Shown: positions 24,182-33,382, counted from the first letter of the stretch. The stretch: DNA of 64,000 bases from Clostridia bacterium (GCA_017503105.1 JAFVTS010000011.1:1-64000); one strand, 5' to 3'. Notes: generated from the letters alone by a model not told the origin. Numbers and translations are program-made.

Positions 24182-25090
24182 TCATCCTGTGGGTCTGCAA
24201 GAGCCGCAGGGCTCAAAGCCTTCCTTTACGAGCACGTCGAAGATCCCGTCGGTGTATTCGCGTATCTCTTTGTTTTTATCGTTGATCTTTGCCGCGGAAT
24301 CGCAATCGGGAAGATGGAATTTCTTGCTTGAGGTGTTTATTACTATCTGCTCGGGCTTTGCATTTCCGCTTTCTTCACCCGGGAAATCGATATAGCTTGA
24401 GCCGTCGTGATAATTGATGGTGACGTTCGGCTGGACGTTGTGGATATAAACGCAGAAGCTTATTGCCTCGCCTCCGTCCTCGACGGAGAGCGCTTCGAGT
24501 ATTACACCCCTTGCAACGAGGTCGAACGTGTCAGCGTAGTGCGGCGTGGCTCTGTACATTACGTGATTTCCCGTAGCTTCTATGTAATCTGCGACCATAT
24601 TTTCAAAGGGAAGCATCCCCTCCGTGTTCATATAGCTCGTACCCGTGATAAGATTTTTCTTGTTGGCTTGCTCACCCGAAAGCTGAAATCCTATCAGATG
24701 GCATCGGTGGTAAAGGTATTCTTTGTCAACGACGTCGTCGGGGTATTTCGCTTGCTTCCATCCCGACGGGGTGACGGTGGACAGCGAGTCGCGCTCCTCG
24801 TCCTCGGGAGGCATAAGCTCGCGCCCAAGACAAGCCTCGGCGACGGTGCATCTGCCAAGCCCGTCGAGCTCACCGTAATGCTCGTATGCCGTGATAGGTG
24901 AGGGAATTGTGAAGCTCGGTTTTCCGCTGCCGTATATCTCGTAAGGCACATATTGCTTTTCGCCGCTTTCGGGTACGGTGACCTTTACGTAAGAGCTGAC
25001 ACCCGACTCGGGGCTTGCGGTGCAAGAGGCGGCAAGCATGGAGATGATCAGGAGTAAAATTATAAAGACGTTCTTTATAAAGCGTTTCAT
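24182..25090 (-). CDS. Secreted DNA/RNA non-specific endonuclease (lipoprotein) with C-terminal Ada-type zinc motif
   Basis: About 302 residues. A lipoprotein signal peptide (lipobox LAASC) starts at 25090; the longer frame from 25141 would place 17 polar residues before it. The middle is a beta-beta-alpha metal nuclease of the DNA-entry type, with the catalytic segment YHRCHLIGFQLSGEQANKKN, then GTSYMNTEGM and PFENMVADYI. DRGH is replaced by HRCH with the catalytic histidine kept, as in streptococcal-type members. The C-terminal ~55 residues (IVINTSSKKFHLPDC...FEPCGSC) match the Ada-type Cys4 zinc motif often attached to surface nucleases. It probably degrades extracellular DNA for nutrients or uptake. 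Confidence 0.87.
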   Translation of the reverse strand: MKRFIKNVFIILLLIISMLAASCTASPESGVSSYVKVTVPESGEKQYVPYEIYGSGKPSFTIPSPITAYEHYGELDGLGRCTVAEACLGRELMPPEDEERDSLSTVTPSGWKQAKYPDDVVDKEYLYHRCHLIGFQLSGEQANKKNLITGTSYMNTEGMLPFENMVADYIEATGNHVMYRATPHYADTFDLVARGVILEALSVEDGGEAISFCVYIHNVQPNVTINYHDGSSYIDFPGEESGNAKPEQIVINTSSKKFHLPDCDSAAKINDKNKEIREYTDGIFDVLVKEGFEPCGSCRPTG

Positions 25091-25298
25091 ATAGACCTCA
25101 GAATGTAAATTATAGTTTGCTTTATTGCCGAATAACGGCATACCGTGTTAATTTTTTTGAGAATTGCTTTTGAGCCGTCAGCCGCTAAAAGCTCTGCTGA
25201 TATCCACCGTGAAAAAGCGCAAAGCTCCCTCTAAGAGCGGAGAACGAGCAGCAAAGCGCAGAATGAGCTTTTTGTCGGAGCTTTCGTGCCTTGCCTAT
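25091..25298 (-). other. Long structured 5' leader of the nuclease gene (no gene seen)
   Basis: A ~200-base untranslated stretch on the minus strand lies between the promoter at 25299-25327 and the nuclease start. It can form an outer stem AAAGCTCC/GGAGCTTT and a small hairpin TGCCG-AATAA-CGGCA near 25127-25142. It matches no riboswitch class I can recognise. No open frame with a ribosome site is present. Confidence 0.4.
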
Positions 25299-25327
25299 AT
25301 TTTACCATAACGCCGAAAATTTTTCAA
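25299..25327 (-). promoter_or_regulatory. Promoter for the nuclease transcript
   Basis: On the minus strand: TTGAAA (25327-25322), a 17-base spacer and TAAAAT (25304-25299). Confidence 0.65.
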
Positions 25328-25408
25328 CCGTAAATTCGCGTTTTTTTACTTTGCGGCGTTGTTTTGGCGTGTTATTAAATATACTTTGAATTTTATTTTA
25401 AATAACTA

Positions 25409-25437
25409 TTGCTTTTTTTATACGCGTGTGTTATAAT
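25409..25437 (+). promoter_or_regulatory. Promoter of the polysaccharide locus
   Basis: TTGCTT (25409-25414), a 17-base spacer and TATAAT (25432-25437). It rules out the longer reading of the first gene from 25409, because the promoter would lie inside it. Confidence 0.72.
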
Positions 25438-25501
25438 AAATAATGTAATGTTTACTACCAAAATCGATAAATTCTTGTATGAAAATGGAGAGCACGGAGT
25501 T

Positions 25502-26710
25502 ATGAATATTAAATTTTCTCCCCCCGATATGTCGGAAGCAGAGGTAGAGGAGGTCGCGGGCGCTTTGCGCTCAGGCTGGATAACCACAGGTCCGAGAACG
25601 AAGGAGCTTGAGCGTAATATCGCATCTTGGCTCGGCACGGAAAAATGCGTTTGCCTGAATTCGCAGACCGCTTGCGCCGAAATGGCACTCAGACTTCTCG
25701 GCGTCGGAGAGGGTGACGAGGTCATCGTTCCCGCTTATACGTATACGGCTTCCGCCTCGGTCGTTTGCCACGTCGGCGCAACGCTCGTTCTCGTAGATAC
25801 GCAGGAGAATTCCCTTGAGATGGACTACGGTGCCGTCGAGCGTGCCATCACCGAGCGCACGAAGGCTATAATCCCTGTCGATATCGCGGGCATACCTTGC
25901 GATTATGACAGGATATACGAGATAGCCGAGCGCAAAAGAAGTATTTTCAAGCCGCAGTCGGAGCTCCAGCGCGCGCTTGGCAGAGTAGCCGTTATGGCTG
26001 ACGCCGCGCATTCCTTCGGCGCGAGCTACAAGGGCAAAATGATCGGCTCTGTCGCAGACTTTACGAGCTTCTCGTTCCACGCCGTAAAAAATCTTACCAC
26101 GGCCGAGGGCGGCGCTCTTACCTGGCGCACGATAGATGGCGTCAGCAGCGACGATATATATAAGCAGCTCCAGCTCTTCAGCCTTCACGGTCAGTCGAAG
26201 GACGCCCTCGCGAAAACTCAGCTCGGCGCGTGGGAGTACGACATCGTCGGCACTTGGTATAAGTGCAATATGACCGATATTGCCGCAGGCATCGGACTTG
26301 CGCAATTTAAGCGCTACCCCGAGATGCTTCGGAGAAGACGCGAGATAATAAAAAGATATGACGATGCCTTCAAGCCCCTCGGCGTCGAGGTGCTCTCGCA
26401 CTATACCGACGCGTATCAGTCGTCAGGGCATCTTTATCTGACTCGCGTACCGGGAATTACCGCGGAGCAAAGAAACGAGATAATAATCAAAATGGCTGAG
26501 GCGGGCGTTGCCTGCAACGTGCATTATAAGCCGCTTCCGATGCACACCGCGTACAAAAATCTCGGCTTCGATATAAAGGATTTTCCGAGGGCGTACGCTC
26601 ATTTTGAAAACGAGATAACCCTTCCGCTCCACACCTGCCTTACCGACGAGGAGACCCAGTACGTTATAGAGAAATACACCGCTATAATCAAAGGGGAGTA
26701 CATAAAGTAA
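25502..26710 (+). CDS. DegT/DnrJ/EryC1-family aminotransferase (surface polysaccharide)
   Basis: A 402-residue PLP sugar aminotransferase. Features: SGWITTGPRTKELE and the cofactor-phosphate region NSQTACAEMALRLLGVGEGDEVIVPAYTYTASASV, ADAAHSFGASYKG with the PLP-ring aspartate, and the PLP lysine in FHAVKNLTTAEGG. It likely makes a 4-amino-4,6-dideoxy sugar nucleotide from a keto-sugar; the CapE-type dehydratase later in the locus could supply a related intermediate. ATG 25502 is chosen because CGGAG precedes it and the conserved N-terminus (NIKFSPPDM) begins there. It overlaps the next gene by one base (TAATG). Confidence 0.85.
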   Translation: MNIKFSPPDMSEAEVEEVAGALRSGWITTGPRTKELERNIASWLGTEKCVCLNSQTACAEMALRLLGVGEGDEVIVPAYTYTASASVVCHVGATLVLVDTQENSLEMDYGAVERAITERTKAIIPVDIAGIPCDYDRIYEIAERKRSIFKPQSELQRALGRVAVMADAAHSFGASYKGKMIGSVADFTSFSFHAVKNLTTAEGGALTWRTIDGVSSDDIYKQLQLFSLHGQSKDALAKTQLGAWEYDIVGTWYKCNMTDIAAGIGLAQFKRYPEMLRRRREIIKRYDDAFKPLGVEVLSHYTDAYQSSGHLYLTRVPGITAEQRNEIIIKMAEAGVACNVHYKPLPMHTAYKNLGFDIKDFPRAYAHFENEITLPLHTCLTDEETQYVIEKYTAIIKGEYIK

Positions 26711-27360
26711 TGTTCAGATTTATAAAAAGGCTTTTCGATATTATCGTGTCCCTTATCGCGCTTCCGTTCGTTATATTGGTCGTCGTTATTTTCGCGCCCA
26801 TCATTTTCTTCACGGACAGAGGCCCCGTGTTTTATAACGCTCCACGTCTTGGCAGACGCGGCAAGGTTTTTAAAATGTATAAGCTCCGTTCGATGAAGGT
26901 CAATTCCCCCGACATAAAGAACGCTGACGGCTCTACTTATAACGGCAAAAACGACCCGCGCGTCACGAAGGTGGGTCGCTTCCTTCGCAAGACGAGCCTT
27001 GACGAGTTTCCTCAGTTCCTGAACGTCCTTAAGGGCGATATGAGCTTCATAGGTCCGAGGGCGCATCTTACCACGAATTACAAGGGCTTTGACACTCTTG
27101 ATGAAAAAAGGCAGAAGCGTCTTCTCGTCCGCCCCGGTATCACGGGCTACAATCAGGCGTATTACAGAAATGCGGCTACTTCGGATGAGAAGATAGAGCA
27201 CGACGTTTATTACGTTGAGCATATGTCGCTCCTGCTCGATATAAAAATCATATTCAAAACCGTTTTTTCGGTACTTAAGCGTGAGAACGTTTACGTCACG
27301 CCCGAGGTCGTTGGCAAGCCCTCGGAAGAAAAGGAAACCGAAACCGCAGAGGCTAAATAA
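26710..27360 (+). CDS. Initiating phosphoglycosyl transferase (PglC/bacterial sugar transferase family)
   Basis: A 216-residue membrane enzyme that moves a sugar-1-phosphate from a UDP-sugar to undecaprenyl phosphate, the first step in building the repeat unit. A membrane-inserted N-terminal hairpin is followed by FKMYKLRSM, the catalytic D98-E99 in KTSLDEFPQFLNVLKGDMSFIGPR, and RPGITGYNQ. The size matches the minimal PglC class rather than the ~450-residue WcaJ class. UDP-FucNAc or another diamino or acetamido sugar made in the locus is a plausible substrate. The tail is acidic and low-complexity. Confidence 0.9.
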   Translation: MFRFIKRLFDIIVSLIALPFVILVVVIFAPIIFFTDRGPVFYNAPRLGRRGKVFKMYKLRSMKVNSPDIKNADGSTYNGKNDPRVTKVGRFLRKTSLDEFPQFLNVLKGDMSFIGPRAHLTTNYKGFDTLDEKRQKRLLVRPGITGYNQAYYRNAATSDEKIEHDVYYVEHMSLLLDIKIIFKTVFSVLKRENVYVTPEVVGKPSEEKETETAEAK

Positions 27361-28548
27361 ATGAAAAAGATACTTATAATCGGAGCGTCTATCCTTCAGC
27401 TCCCCGCAATAAAAAGGGCGAAGGAGCTCGGATATTACGTCGGGGTCGTAGATTATGACCCGAATGCCGTCGGCATACCTTTCGCCGACGAATATTTCAA
27501 CGTCAGTACCATAGATATCGACGGTGTCGTTAAGTGCGCGGAGGGCTTTTGCCCCGACGGCATAATGACTCTTGCCACCGATATGCCGATGCGCTCCATC
27601 GCGGCGGCGTGTGAGCGGCTCGGACTTCACGGCATTTCCTTCGACACGGCGGTAAAGTCCACCGACAAGGCTGAGATGATAAAAGCGTTTGAGGCGGCGG
27701 GGGTCGAGCACCCGTGGTATTTCATAGTCCGCGGTACGGACGAGCTTGAAAAAATAAGCTCGGAGATCACGTACCCTTGTATCAGCAAGCCGACGGATAA
27801 TTCCGGCAGCAGGGGCGTTATGCTCATCGAATCGGAGGACGAGCTCCGCGACGCTGTTGCGTACAGCTCGAAAAACGGAAGAAGCGGCGGCGTTATAGTT
27901 GAAGAATATATGAAGGGTCCCGAGGTCAGCGTTGAGATAATCACGCTTGACGGTGAGCCGCACGTTTTGAACGTCACGGACAAGCTTACCACGGGCGCAC
28001 CTCATTTCGTTGAGATGGGTCACAGCCAGCCGAGCGCGCTCGGAGAAGAAAACGTCGAGAGGATTCGCGATCTTGCAAAAAGAGCAGTGAGAGCGGTCGG
28101 AATTAAAAACGGTCCCGCTCACGTTGAGATTATGCTCACGGAGGACGGACCGAAGATGGTCGAGCTCGGCGCCAGAATGGGCGGCGACTGCATCACCACT
28201 CATCTCGTTCCGCTTTCGACGGGTATAGATATGATAGAAGCCACTATTCGCATAGCGTGTGGCGAGCGTCCTGATATCGTTCCTAAATATGACCGTGGCA
28301 GCGCAATAAGATATTTTTCCGCAGAGCCCGGAATCATTAAGGCGATAGACGGCGTGGAAGAGGCGTACGCCATAAACGGCGTTAAGGAAATATCCTTCGT
28401 CAAGACCGTCGGTGACGAGCTTTCGGATATAGGAAGCAGCACGGACAGAATAGGCTTCGTTATAGCAGAGGCGAGCAATGTCAAAGAGGCAGTCGCCGTT
28501 TGCGAAGCCGCGATGGCAAGGGTAAAAATAACTACCGAACGAAAATGA
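27361..28548 (+). CDS. ATP-grasp ligase 1
   Basis: A 395-residue ATP-grasp enzyme (carboxylate-amine ligase or PurK/CarB-like fold). The N-terminal Rossmann-like pre-ATP domain starts KKILIIGASILQLPAIKRAKELG, and the ATP-grasp part has YPCISKPTDNSGSRGV, VEEYMKGPEVSVEI and a Mg-binding VELGARMGGDC segment. Such enzymes form an amide or peptide bond using ATP. It starts directly after the phosphoglycosyl transferase stop and overlaps the next ATP-grasp gene by four bases. In a glycan locus a role in joining an amino acid to a sugar carboxyl or amine is likely, but the partner molecules are unknown. Confidence 0.83.
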   Translation: MKKILIIGASILQLPAIKRAKELGYYVGVVDYDPNAVGIPFADEYFNVSTIDIDGVVKCAEGFCPDGIMTLATDMPMRSIAAACERLGLHGISFDTAVKSTDKAEMIKAFEAAGVEHPWYFIVRGTDELEKISSEITYPCISKPTDNSGSRGVMLIESEDELRDAVAYSSKNGRSGGVIVEEYMKGPEVSVEIITLDGEPHVLNVTDKLTTGAPHFVEMGHSQPSALGEENVERIRDLAKRAVRAVGIKNGPAHVEIMLTEDGPKMVELGARMGGDCITTHLVPLSTGIDMIEATIRIACGERPDIVPKYDRGSAIRYFSAEPGIIKAIDGVEEAYAINGVKEISFVKTVGDELSDIGSSTDRIGFVIAEASNVKEAVAVCEAAMARVKITTERK

Positions 28549-29792
28549 AAAAGATATTGATACTTGGCGGGTTTCCTCAGATGATCGACGTGGTGATGAC
28601 CGCACGCTCTCTCGGCGTTTACACCATCGTTGCCGATAAGGACCCGTCCTCGCCGTCTAAAAGATTCGCGGATCTTGCGGTCGATATCAGTACGGCGGAT
28701 ATTCGCGGACTTTCCGAGCTTTGCGTGCAAGAGGGAGTAAACGGTGTCTTTACGGGCTTTGAGGATTTCAATATCCATATAGCAAGAAAGCTTGCCGAGT
28801 CTCTCGGCCTTCCGTTTTACGCTACGAAGGAACAGCTTGACACGGTGACCGATAAGCTTAATTTCAAGAAAACGTGCCGCGAATGGGGCGTTCCCGTAAT
28901 AGAGCAGTACACCGAAGACGAGGCTGTTGCCCTTGGCGCATACCCGTACATAGTGAAGCCCTCTGACAGCTACGGAAGCCGTGGCATAAAGGTCTGCCGA
29001 AATCGGGATGAGCTTTCTGACGGCGTAAAAGGAGCGCGCGCGGTTTCTTCTTCGGGAAACGAGATAATCGAAAGATTCATAGACACCGACCACGGAGTCG
29101 AATGGTTCTACACGGCGGTGAACGGAAATATACGTCTTACCGCAACGGCAGACAGATATACCGTCAAAAACGGCGAGACCACCGTTCCGCTTCCTACGGC
29201 AGAGGTCTTTCCGTCGAAGCACGCGGAAAAAATGCACGGTGAGATAGACGGACGCATAAGAGCTATGCTCGGCGGAATAGGTATAAAAAACGGGCTCGTG
29301 CTCGTCCAATCTCTTCTTGACGAGGACGGGAATTTCTATATTTACGAGATGGCGTACCGTCTGACGGGCGAGCAGCATTACCGCCTCGTTGCGCGGCAGG
29401 AGGGAATAAATCTCGCAGAATTTATGATAAAGCTGGCGCTTGGTGAGGACGTTTCGGAATTTGACACGGATATGCTCTGCGACTCTCACTTCGTGCGTCC
29501 GTCGGTCAACCTTGCGGTCATACTCTCCCCCGGCAAGGTGAAGGAAATAGAAGGACTTGCCGACGTGTATAAGCTTGATGAGGTTATTTCCTATAATCTT
29601 ACTCACGCCGTCGGCGATTCGATCTCGGCGAGCGGAAATTATTCTCATATGCTCATAAGAGTGAATATGGTAGCGGAGAATTACGAAAAGCTCCGCCTTG
29701 CCATAGACAGAGTCGGAGAGCTTGTAAACGTAACGTCGGAGGACGGTGAGGATATGGTGGCGGCAAGATTCGCTCTTCCTCCCGAGAATTAA
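28545..29792 (+). CDS. ATP-grasp ligase 2
   Basis: A 415-residue paralog of the preceding gene. The N-terminal domain reads KKILILGGFPQMIDVVMTARSLGVYTIVADKD, the ATP site has YPYIVKPSDSYGSRGIKV, and the metal site lies in YIYEMAYRLTGEQHY. ATG 28545 overlaps the previous stop (ATGA), which fixes the start in preference to 28500. The substrate-binding part differs from ATP-grasp 1, so the three enzymes probably act on different acceptors or in sequence. Confidence 0.83.
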   Translation: MKKILILGGFPQMIDVVMTARSLGVYTIVADKDPSSPSKRFADLAVDISTADIRGLSELCVQEGVNGVFTGFEDFNIHIARKLAESLGLPFYATKEQLDTVTDKLNFKKTCREWGVPVIEQYTEDEAVALGAYPYIVKPSDSYGSRGIKVCRNRDELSDGVKGARAVSSSGNEIIERFIDTDHGVEWFYTAVNGNIRLTATADRYTVKNGETTVPLPTAEVFPSKHAEKMHGEIDGRIRAMLGGIGIKNGLVLVQSLLDEDGNFYIYEMAYRLTGEQHYRLVARQEGINLAEFMIKLALGEDVSEFDTDMLCDSHFVRPSVNLAVILSPGKVKEIEGLADVYKLDEVISYNLTHAVGDSISASGNYSHMLIRVNMVAENYEKLRLAIDRVGELVNVTSEDGEDMVAARFALPPEN

Positions 29793-29793
29793 A

Positions 29794-30309
29794 ATGCATA
29801 TAATTAAAATCTGGCACGAAAAGCTTTTTAAATTAAGCAGAAACGATCTCGTCGCGCACTCGGCAAGGGTGCCGATAGAGCTTGTACCGATAAGCGCGGC
29901 TAACGCGGAGCCGGTAAAGTCACTTCGCGGCGCGGAATACGAAGCGCAGTTCTTGCGCCACGTAGCTCTCGGTGATTTCGGATATTACGCCGTAAAGGAC
30001 GGCGTCCCCGTAGGCTACGGGTGGGTAAAGCACGAGGGCTCCGACGATTACTTCTTTAAAATAGGCGCGCACACCGATTATCTTTGCCGATTTTTCGTCA
30101 GAGAAGAGGAAAGAGGGCAGGGGATATATCCCGCTCTTATCACGGCACTCATAGAGCGCGAGGCGGAGGTAGATACATTTTACATCGCTGTCGAGCGCGG
30201 GAACGAGTCATCCGAGCGCGGGCTGCTTAAGGTCGGATTCAAACCTGTTTGCGAAAAAAGCTTTTTAAGAGTCCTTAAGCTAACGCTGAATAAGAAAAAA
30301 ATACGGTGA
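29794..30309 (+). CDS. GNAT-family N-acetyltransferase
   Basis: A 171-residue acyl-CoA transferase. The acetyl-CoA site is visible as FFVREEERGQGIYPALITALIE (Q/R-G-x-G type), preceded by strand FGYYAVKDGVPVGYGWV. It starts one base after the ATP-grasp 2 stop. Between two ATP-grasp genes it likely acetylates an amino group on the sugar or amino-acid substituent made by this subcluster. Confidence 0.8.
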   Translation: MHIIKIWHEKLFKLSRNDLVAHSARVPIELVPISAANAEPVKSLRGAEYEAQFLRHVALGDFGYYAVKDGVPVGYGWVKHEGSDDYFFKIGAHTDYLCRFFVREEERGQGIYPALITALIEREAEVDTFYIAVERGNESSERGLLKVGFKPVCEKSFLRVLKLTLNKKKIR

Positions 30310-30331
30310 TCATATGAAACAGGAGAATTTT

Positions 30332-31615
30332 ATGGAAAATTGTAAGGGAAAGCGACTTTTGGTCCTTGGCGGCACTTCGGCTTCGCTTGATCTTGTCAAA
30401 AACGCAAAGGCGATGGGGATATACACCATTGTGACCGATAATAACGAAACGGGAGTTTCCAAAGAGATCGCGGATGAAACGGCGCGCGTCAGCACTGCCG
30501 ATATAGACGGGCTTGTGAAGCTCGCGAAGGAAAGACGGGTCGACGGTATTTTTTCAGGACCGTCGGAATTCAATCTGCGAAACGTAATACGCGCCTCGGC
30601 TGAGGCGGGGCTTCCTTGCTATACGACGATGGACGTGTGGGATAAGTGCGCCAACAAGGACGTTTTTAAGAGCTATTGCAGAGAATACGGCGTTGACTGT
30701 ACTCCCGAGTACGACGTCACAAAAGACACGCCTGCGTCCGAGCTTGAAAAGATAGAATACCCGATAATCCTGAAGCCCGTTGACGGCTGCTCCTCTGCGG
30801 GAATAACCGTCTGCTCCTCGGCGTCCGAGGTGCCCGCGGCTCTTGAAAAGGCTTACGCCGCGTCGAAATCGGGCAAGATCATTGCCGAGAAATACATACA
30901 AAACGGCGGCGAGATATTCAGCGTCAGATATATGTTAAGGGACGGCGAGGCGTATCCTTACTTTATGATGGATACCTACGTTGCCGACCCCGTTCACAGA
31001 ACGAGCCTTATAAGCGGCTACACTCACGCGCCGTCCAAGTATTCCGCGTATTATATGGAGAATATGGACAAGAACGTGCGAAGAATGCTTAAAGGAATGG
31101 GTCTTAAGAACGGAACGGCGTTCATTCAATCTCTCCCCTGCGACGGAAAGATATATTTCCACGAAATGGGCTATCGCCTCTCGGGCGGAATGATATTCAA
31201 GCTCACCGAGCCTCTTACCAACGTCCACGATATGAGAATGATGCTAAGATGCGCCGTTGGAGAGGGAAGCATTACCGAGGAAGAGGCGAGCAAGATCGAC
31301 CTCACCTTCCACTCTAAGATCGGATGCCAGCTTATGATGCCGCTTGACGTCGGAACGATCGGACGTATCGAGGGCACGGATATTATAAAAGAGGTACCCG
31401 AGGTCGTCGATTATCTTCAGTATTACAACGTCGGTGACACGGTCGAGCAAAGGGTCATTGGCACTCTCGGTCAGCACTTCGGCAGAATTACGTTTATAGT
31501 TGATTCTCACGAGCGGGAGCTTGAGCTTATAAACGAGTTCCAAAGCAAGATAAGAGTCTATGACACCGACGGCAAGCGGATGAATAATCTTCAGTTTGAC
31601 GTCGAGCGTTTCTGA
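30332..31615 (+). CDS. ATP-grasp ligase 3
   Basis: A 427-residue third ATP-grasp paralog: GKRLLVLGGTSASLDLVKNAKAMG at the start, YPIILKPVDGCSSAGITV at the ATP site, and IYFHEMGYRLSGG for metal. It is closest in layout to ATP-grasp 2 (STADIDGLVKLA matches STADIRGLSEL). ATG 30332 is preferred over 30314 because AGGAG sits six bases before it. Confidence 0.83.
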   Translation: MENCKGKRLLVLGGTSASLDLVKNAKAMGIYTIVTDNNETGVSKEIADETARVSTADIDGLVKLAKERRVDGIFSGPSEFNLRNVIRASAEAGLPCYTTMDVWDKCANKDVFKSYCREYGVDCTPEYDVTKDTPASELEKIEYPIILKPVDGCSSAGITVCSSASEVPAALEKAYAASKSGKIIAEKYIQNGGEIFSVRYMLRDGEAYPYFMMDTYVADPVHRTSLISGYTHAPSKYSAYYMENMDKNVRRMLKGMGLKNGTAFIQSLPCDGKIYFHEMGYRLSGGMIFKLTEPLTNVHDMRMMLRCAVGEGSITEEEASKIDLTFHSKIGCQLMMPLDVGTIGRIEGTDIIKEVPEVVDYLQYYNVGDTVEQRVIGTLGQHFGRITFIVDSHERELELINEFQSKIRVYDTDGKRMNNLQFDVERF

Positions 31616-31649
31616 GTTTTTGAATTTTAAAGTTAAGGAGTTTTGATTT

Positions 31650-33014
31650 ATGCCCATAGAATTTTTGTATCTTGGCGTGGTCTTCGCGGTGGCGATAATC
31701 TTCTTTGCCGTCTTTAAGCGTCCGCTCTATGAATGTATGTTTCTTTCGTTTGTAGCCCTCGTTGCCGTAACGGGCACTTGGAAAAACGTAGGAACGTATA
31801 TCTGGGATGCTTTGCAAGAGCCTACGCTTTATATTATTTTCGCTTTCGTTATATCTGCAAATCTGTTATCTAAAACGGGAATTATCGACGATTGCATCGC
31901 CATAATCCTTTCGATCTTCGGACGCTTAAAGGGCGGTGCGGGCTTCGTCTCCATAATAGCAAGCTCGTACGTCGGCTCTCTTTCGGGTTCGGGCCCCGGT
32001 AACGTCGCAACCACGGGTGTCTTCACCATTCCCGCGATGATCCGTTCGGGCTTCCCGAGGCATCTTGCCGCAAACGTCGAGGCGCACTCCAGTACTATGG
32101 GTAATATGATCCCTCCTGCGGGTATGATAGGTATTGCCTTCGCGGCTCTTGACACGCTCTATCCCGGAAGATACACGATGTCGCAGTATTGGCTTCTTCT
32201 TTGGGGTGTTGCGATATGGTTTATTCTTCAAAGAATACTCACCCTTTACTTTATGTGCCTTTATTATAAGGTCGAGCCTATGAGTAAAGAAACCGTCCCC
32301 TCCTTCGGAGCTTCGGTCAAAAAAGGCTGGAAGGCGGTATTCCTTCCTATAATCGTCTTTGTTCCCTTCCTCTTGACGAGTAAGTTCGACACCTTCTTTG
32401 CAGCTCAGCTCGGTAAAGCGGGTGCTTCTGCGTTCAACAGCAGCTTGCTTCTTTTCATACCCTCGCTTATCGTCGTTTTGGGCATACTTCTTTCAGGAAA
32501 GAAGTATATAAAAGAAATGAATCCGATCCGTATATTTAATGATATCACCGACGGAATGCTCAAGGTCGTTCCCACCTCGTCGCTTGTTCTTTTCGCTTAC
32601 TTTGTAAGCAACGTTTTCGAGGATCTCAAGGTCGAAGAGGGAATAAGCGTCTTCGTGAGTGAGCTCAATATGAGCAGAGTTGCGCTTTGCTTCATTATTC
32701 CTCTGTTTACAGCGATTTTAGGAATGCTCTTGCCCGGTTCGTCACAGGTCAAGATCTTCGGCGGAATAATAATTTCCATAATGGCTGCGGCAGGGTCGAA
32801 TCCTATGCTCGTCGCGGCGATGCTCCCCTGTATCTGCGGTGCTATGCACGGTGTTACGCCGCCTTATTGCGCTTGCGTATATACGGGTATGGGAATCGCG
32901 GATTCCGAGCTCAAGCCTACGCTGAAAAACTGTATGATATGGGTGATTATTCATTACGTTCTTTCGGTAATTATCCTGCTTGAGTTGCTTCCGTTGTGGG
33001 GACTTATAAAGTAA
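31650..33014 (+). CDS. TRAP-transporter large-permease (DctM-like) family protein
   Basis: A 454-residue protein with about 12 membrane helices. The segment SLSGSGPGNVATTGVFTIPAMIRSGFP and the later MLLPGSSQVKIFGGIII repeat resemble the two inverted-repeat motifs of TRAP large permeases and related DASS-like carriers. No TRAP substrate-binding protein (DctP) or typical small permease (DctQ) is nearby; only a two-span small protein follows. In this locus it may export or import a carboxylated sugar or amino acid used to decorate the glycan. Confidence 0.72.
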   Translation: MPIEFLYLGVVFAVAIIFFAVFKRPLYECMFLSFVALVAVTGTWKNVGTYIWDALQEPTLYIIFAFVISANLLSKTGIIDDCIAIILSIFGRLKGGAGFVSIIASSYVGSLSGSGPGNVATTGVFTIPAMIRSGFPRHLAANVEAHSSTMGNMIPPAGMIGIAFAALDTLYPGRYTMSQYWLLLWGVAIWFILQRILTLYFMCLYYKVEPMSKETVPSFGASVKKGWKAVFLPIIVFVPFLLTSKFDTFFAAQLGKAGASAFNSSLLLFIPSLIVVLGILLSGKKYIKEMNPIRIFNDITDGMLKVVPTSSLVLFAYFVSNVFEDLKVEEGISVFVSELNMSRVALCFIIPLFTAILGMLLPGSSQVKIFGGIIISIMAAAGSNPMLVAAMLPCICGAMHGVTPPYCACVYTGMGIADSELKPTLKNCMIWVIIHYVLSVIILLELLPLWGLIK

Positions 33015-33028
33015 AGGAGGACGTATAA

Positions 33029-33382
33029 ATGCGTAAAAAGATTTTTAATGTATTAAAGAAGATATACGGTGGAATGATGTTTACTTCCTTCTTTGCGGGA
33101 CTTCTCCCCATCTTTCCTTTTATCGCCGCTATAATCGTCGGCGGAGAGTTCGGTGAGAAGACCTCGGTGTTCTTATATAAGCAGTATTACCCCGTAGTTA
33201 TCATAATAGGTTCTCTCGCTATCGTGCTCGGACTTGTCGCTATGTACTTCGGTAAGCTCGAGGGACTTTCCGTTAAGAAGGTCGCGGCGAAGGAATCCGT
33301 TGACGGCGCCGATAAAAGTGCCGAAGAAGAGCAAAACGAGCTCTCCGATAAGGAAGAGCCTTCCGACGGAGAAAAACAGTAA
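33029..33382 (+). CDS. Small two-span membrane protein with acidic tail
   Basis: A 117-residue protein with two hydrophobic helices (about residues 12-38 and 50-72) and a ~40-residue Glu/Asp/Ser-rich cytoplasmic tail. It is not recognised as a family. It follows the TRAP-like permease by 14 bases with AAAGGAGG before its ATG, so it may be a partner subunit in place of DctQ, which normally has four helices. Confidence 0.6.
   Translation: MRKKIFNVLKKIYGGMMFTSFFAGLLPIFPFIAAIIVGGEFGEKTSVFLYKQYYPVVIIIGSLAIVLGLVAMYFGKLEGLSVKKVAAKESVDGADKSAEEEQNELSDKEEPSDGEKQ

Noticed and set aside
25142..25408. Known riboswitch or T-box in the gap before the polysaccharide locus
   Set aside because: None of the consensus boxes I know is present; only generic hairpins are seen.
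26599..29648. Long minus-strand open frames (668 and 482 codons) opposite the aminotransferase and ATP-grasp genes
   Set aside because: They are antisense shadows of clear genes, with no motifs, ribosome sites or sensible composition.
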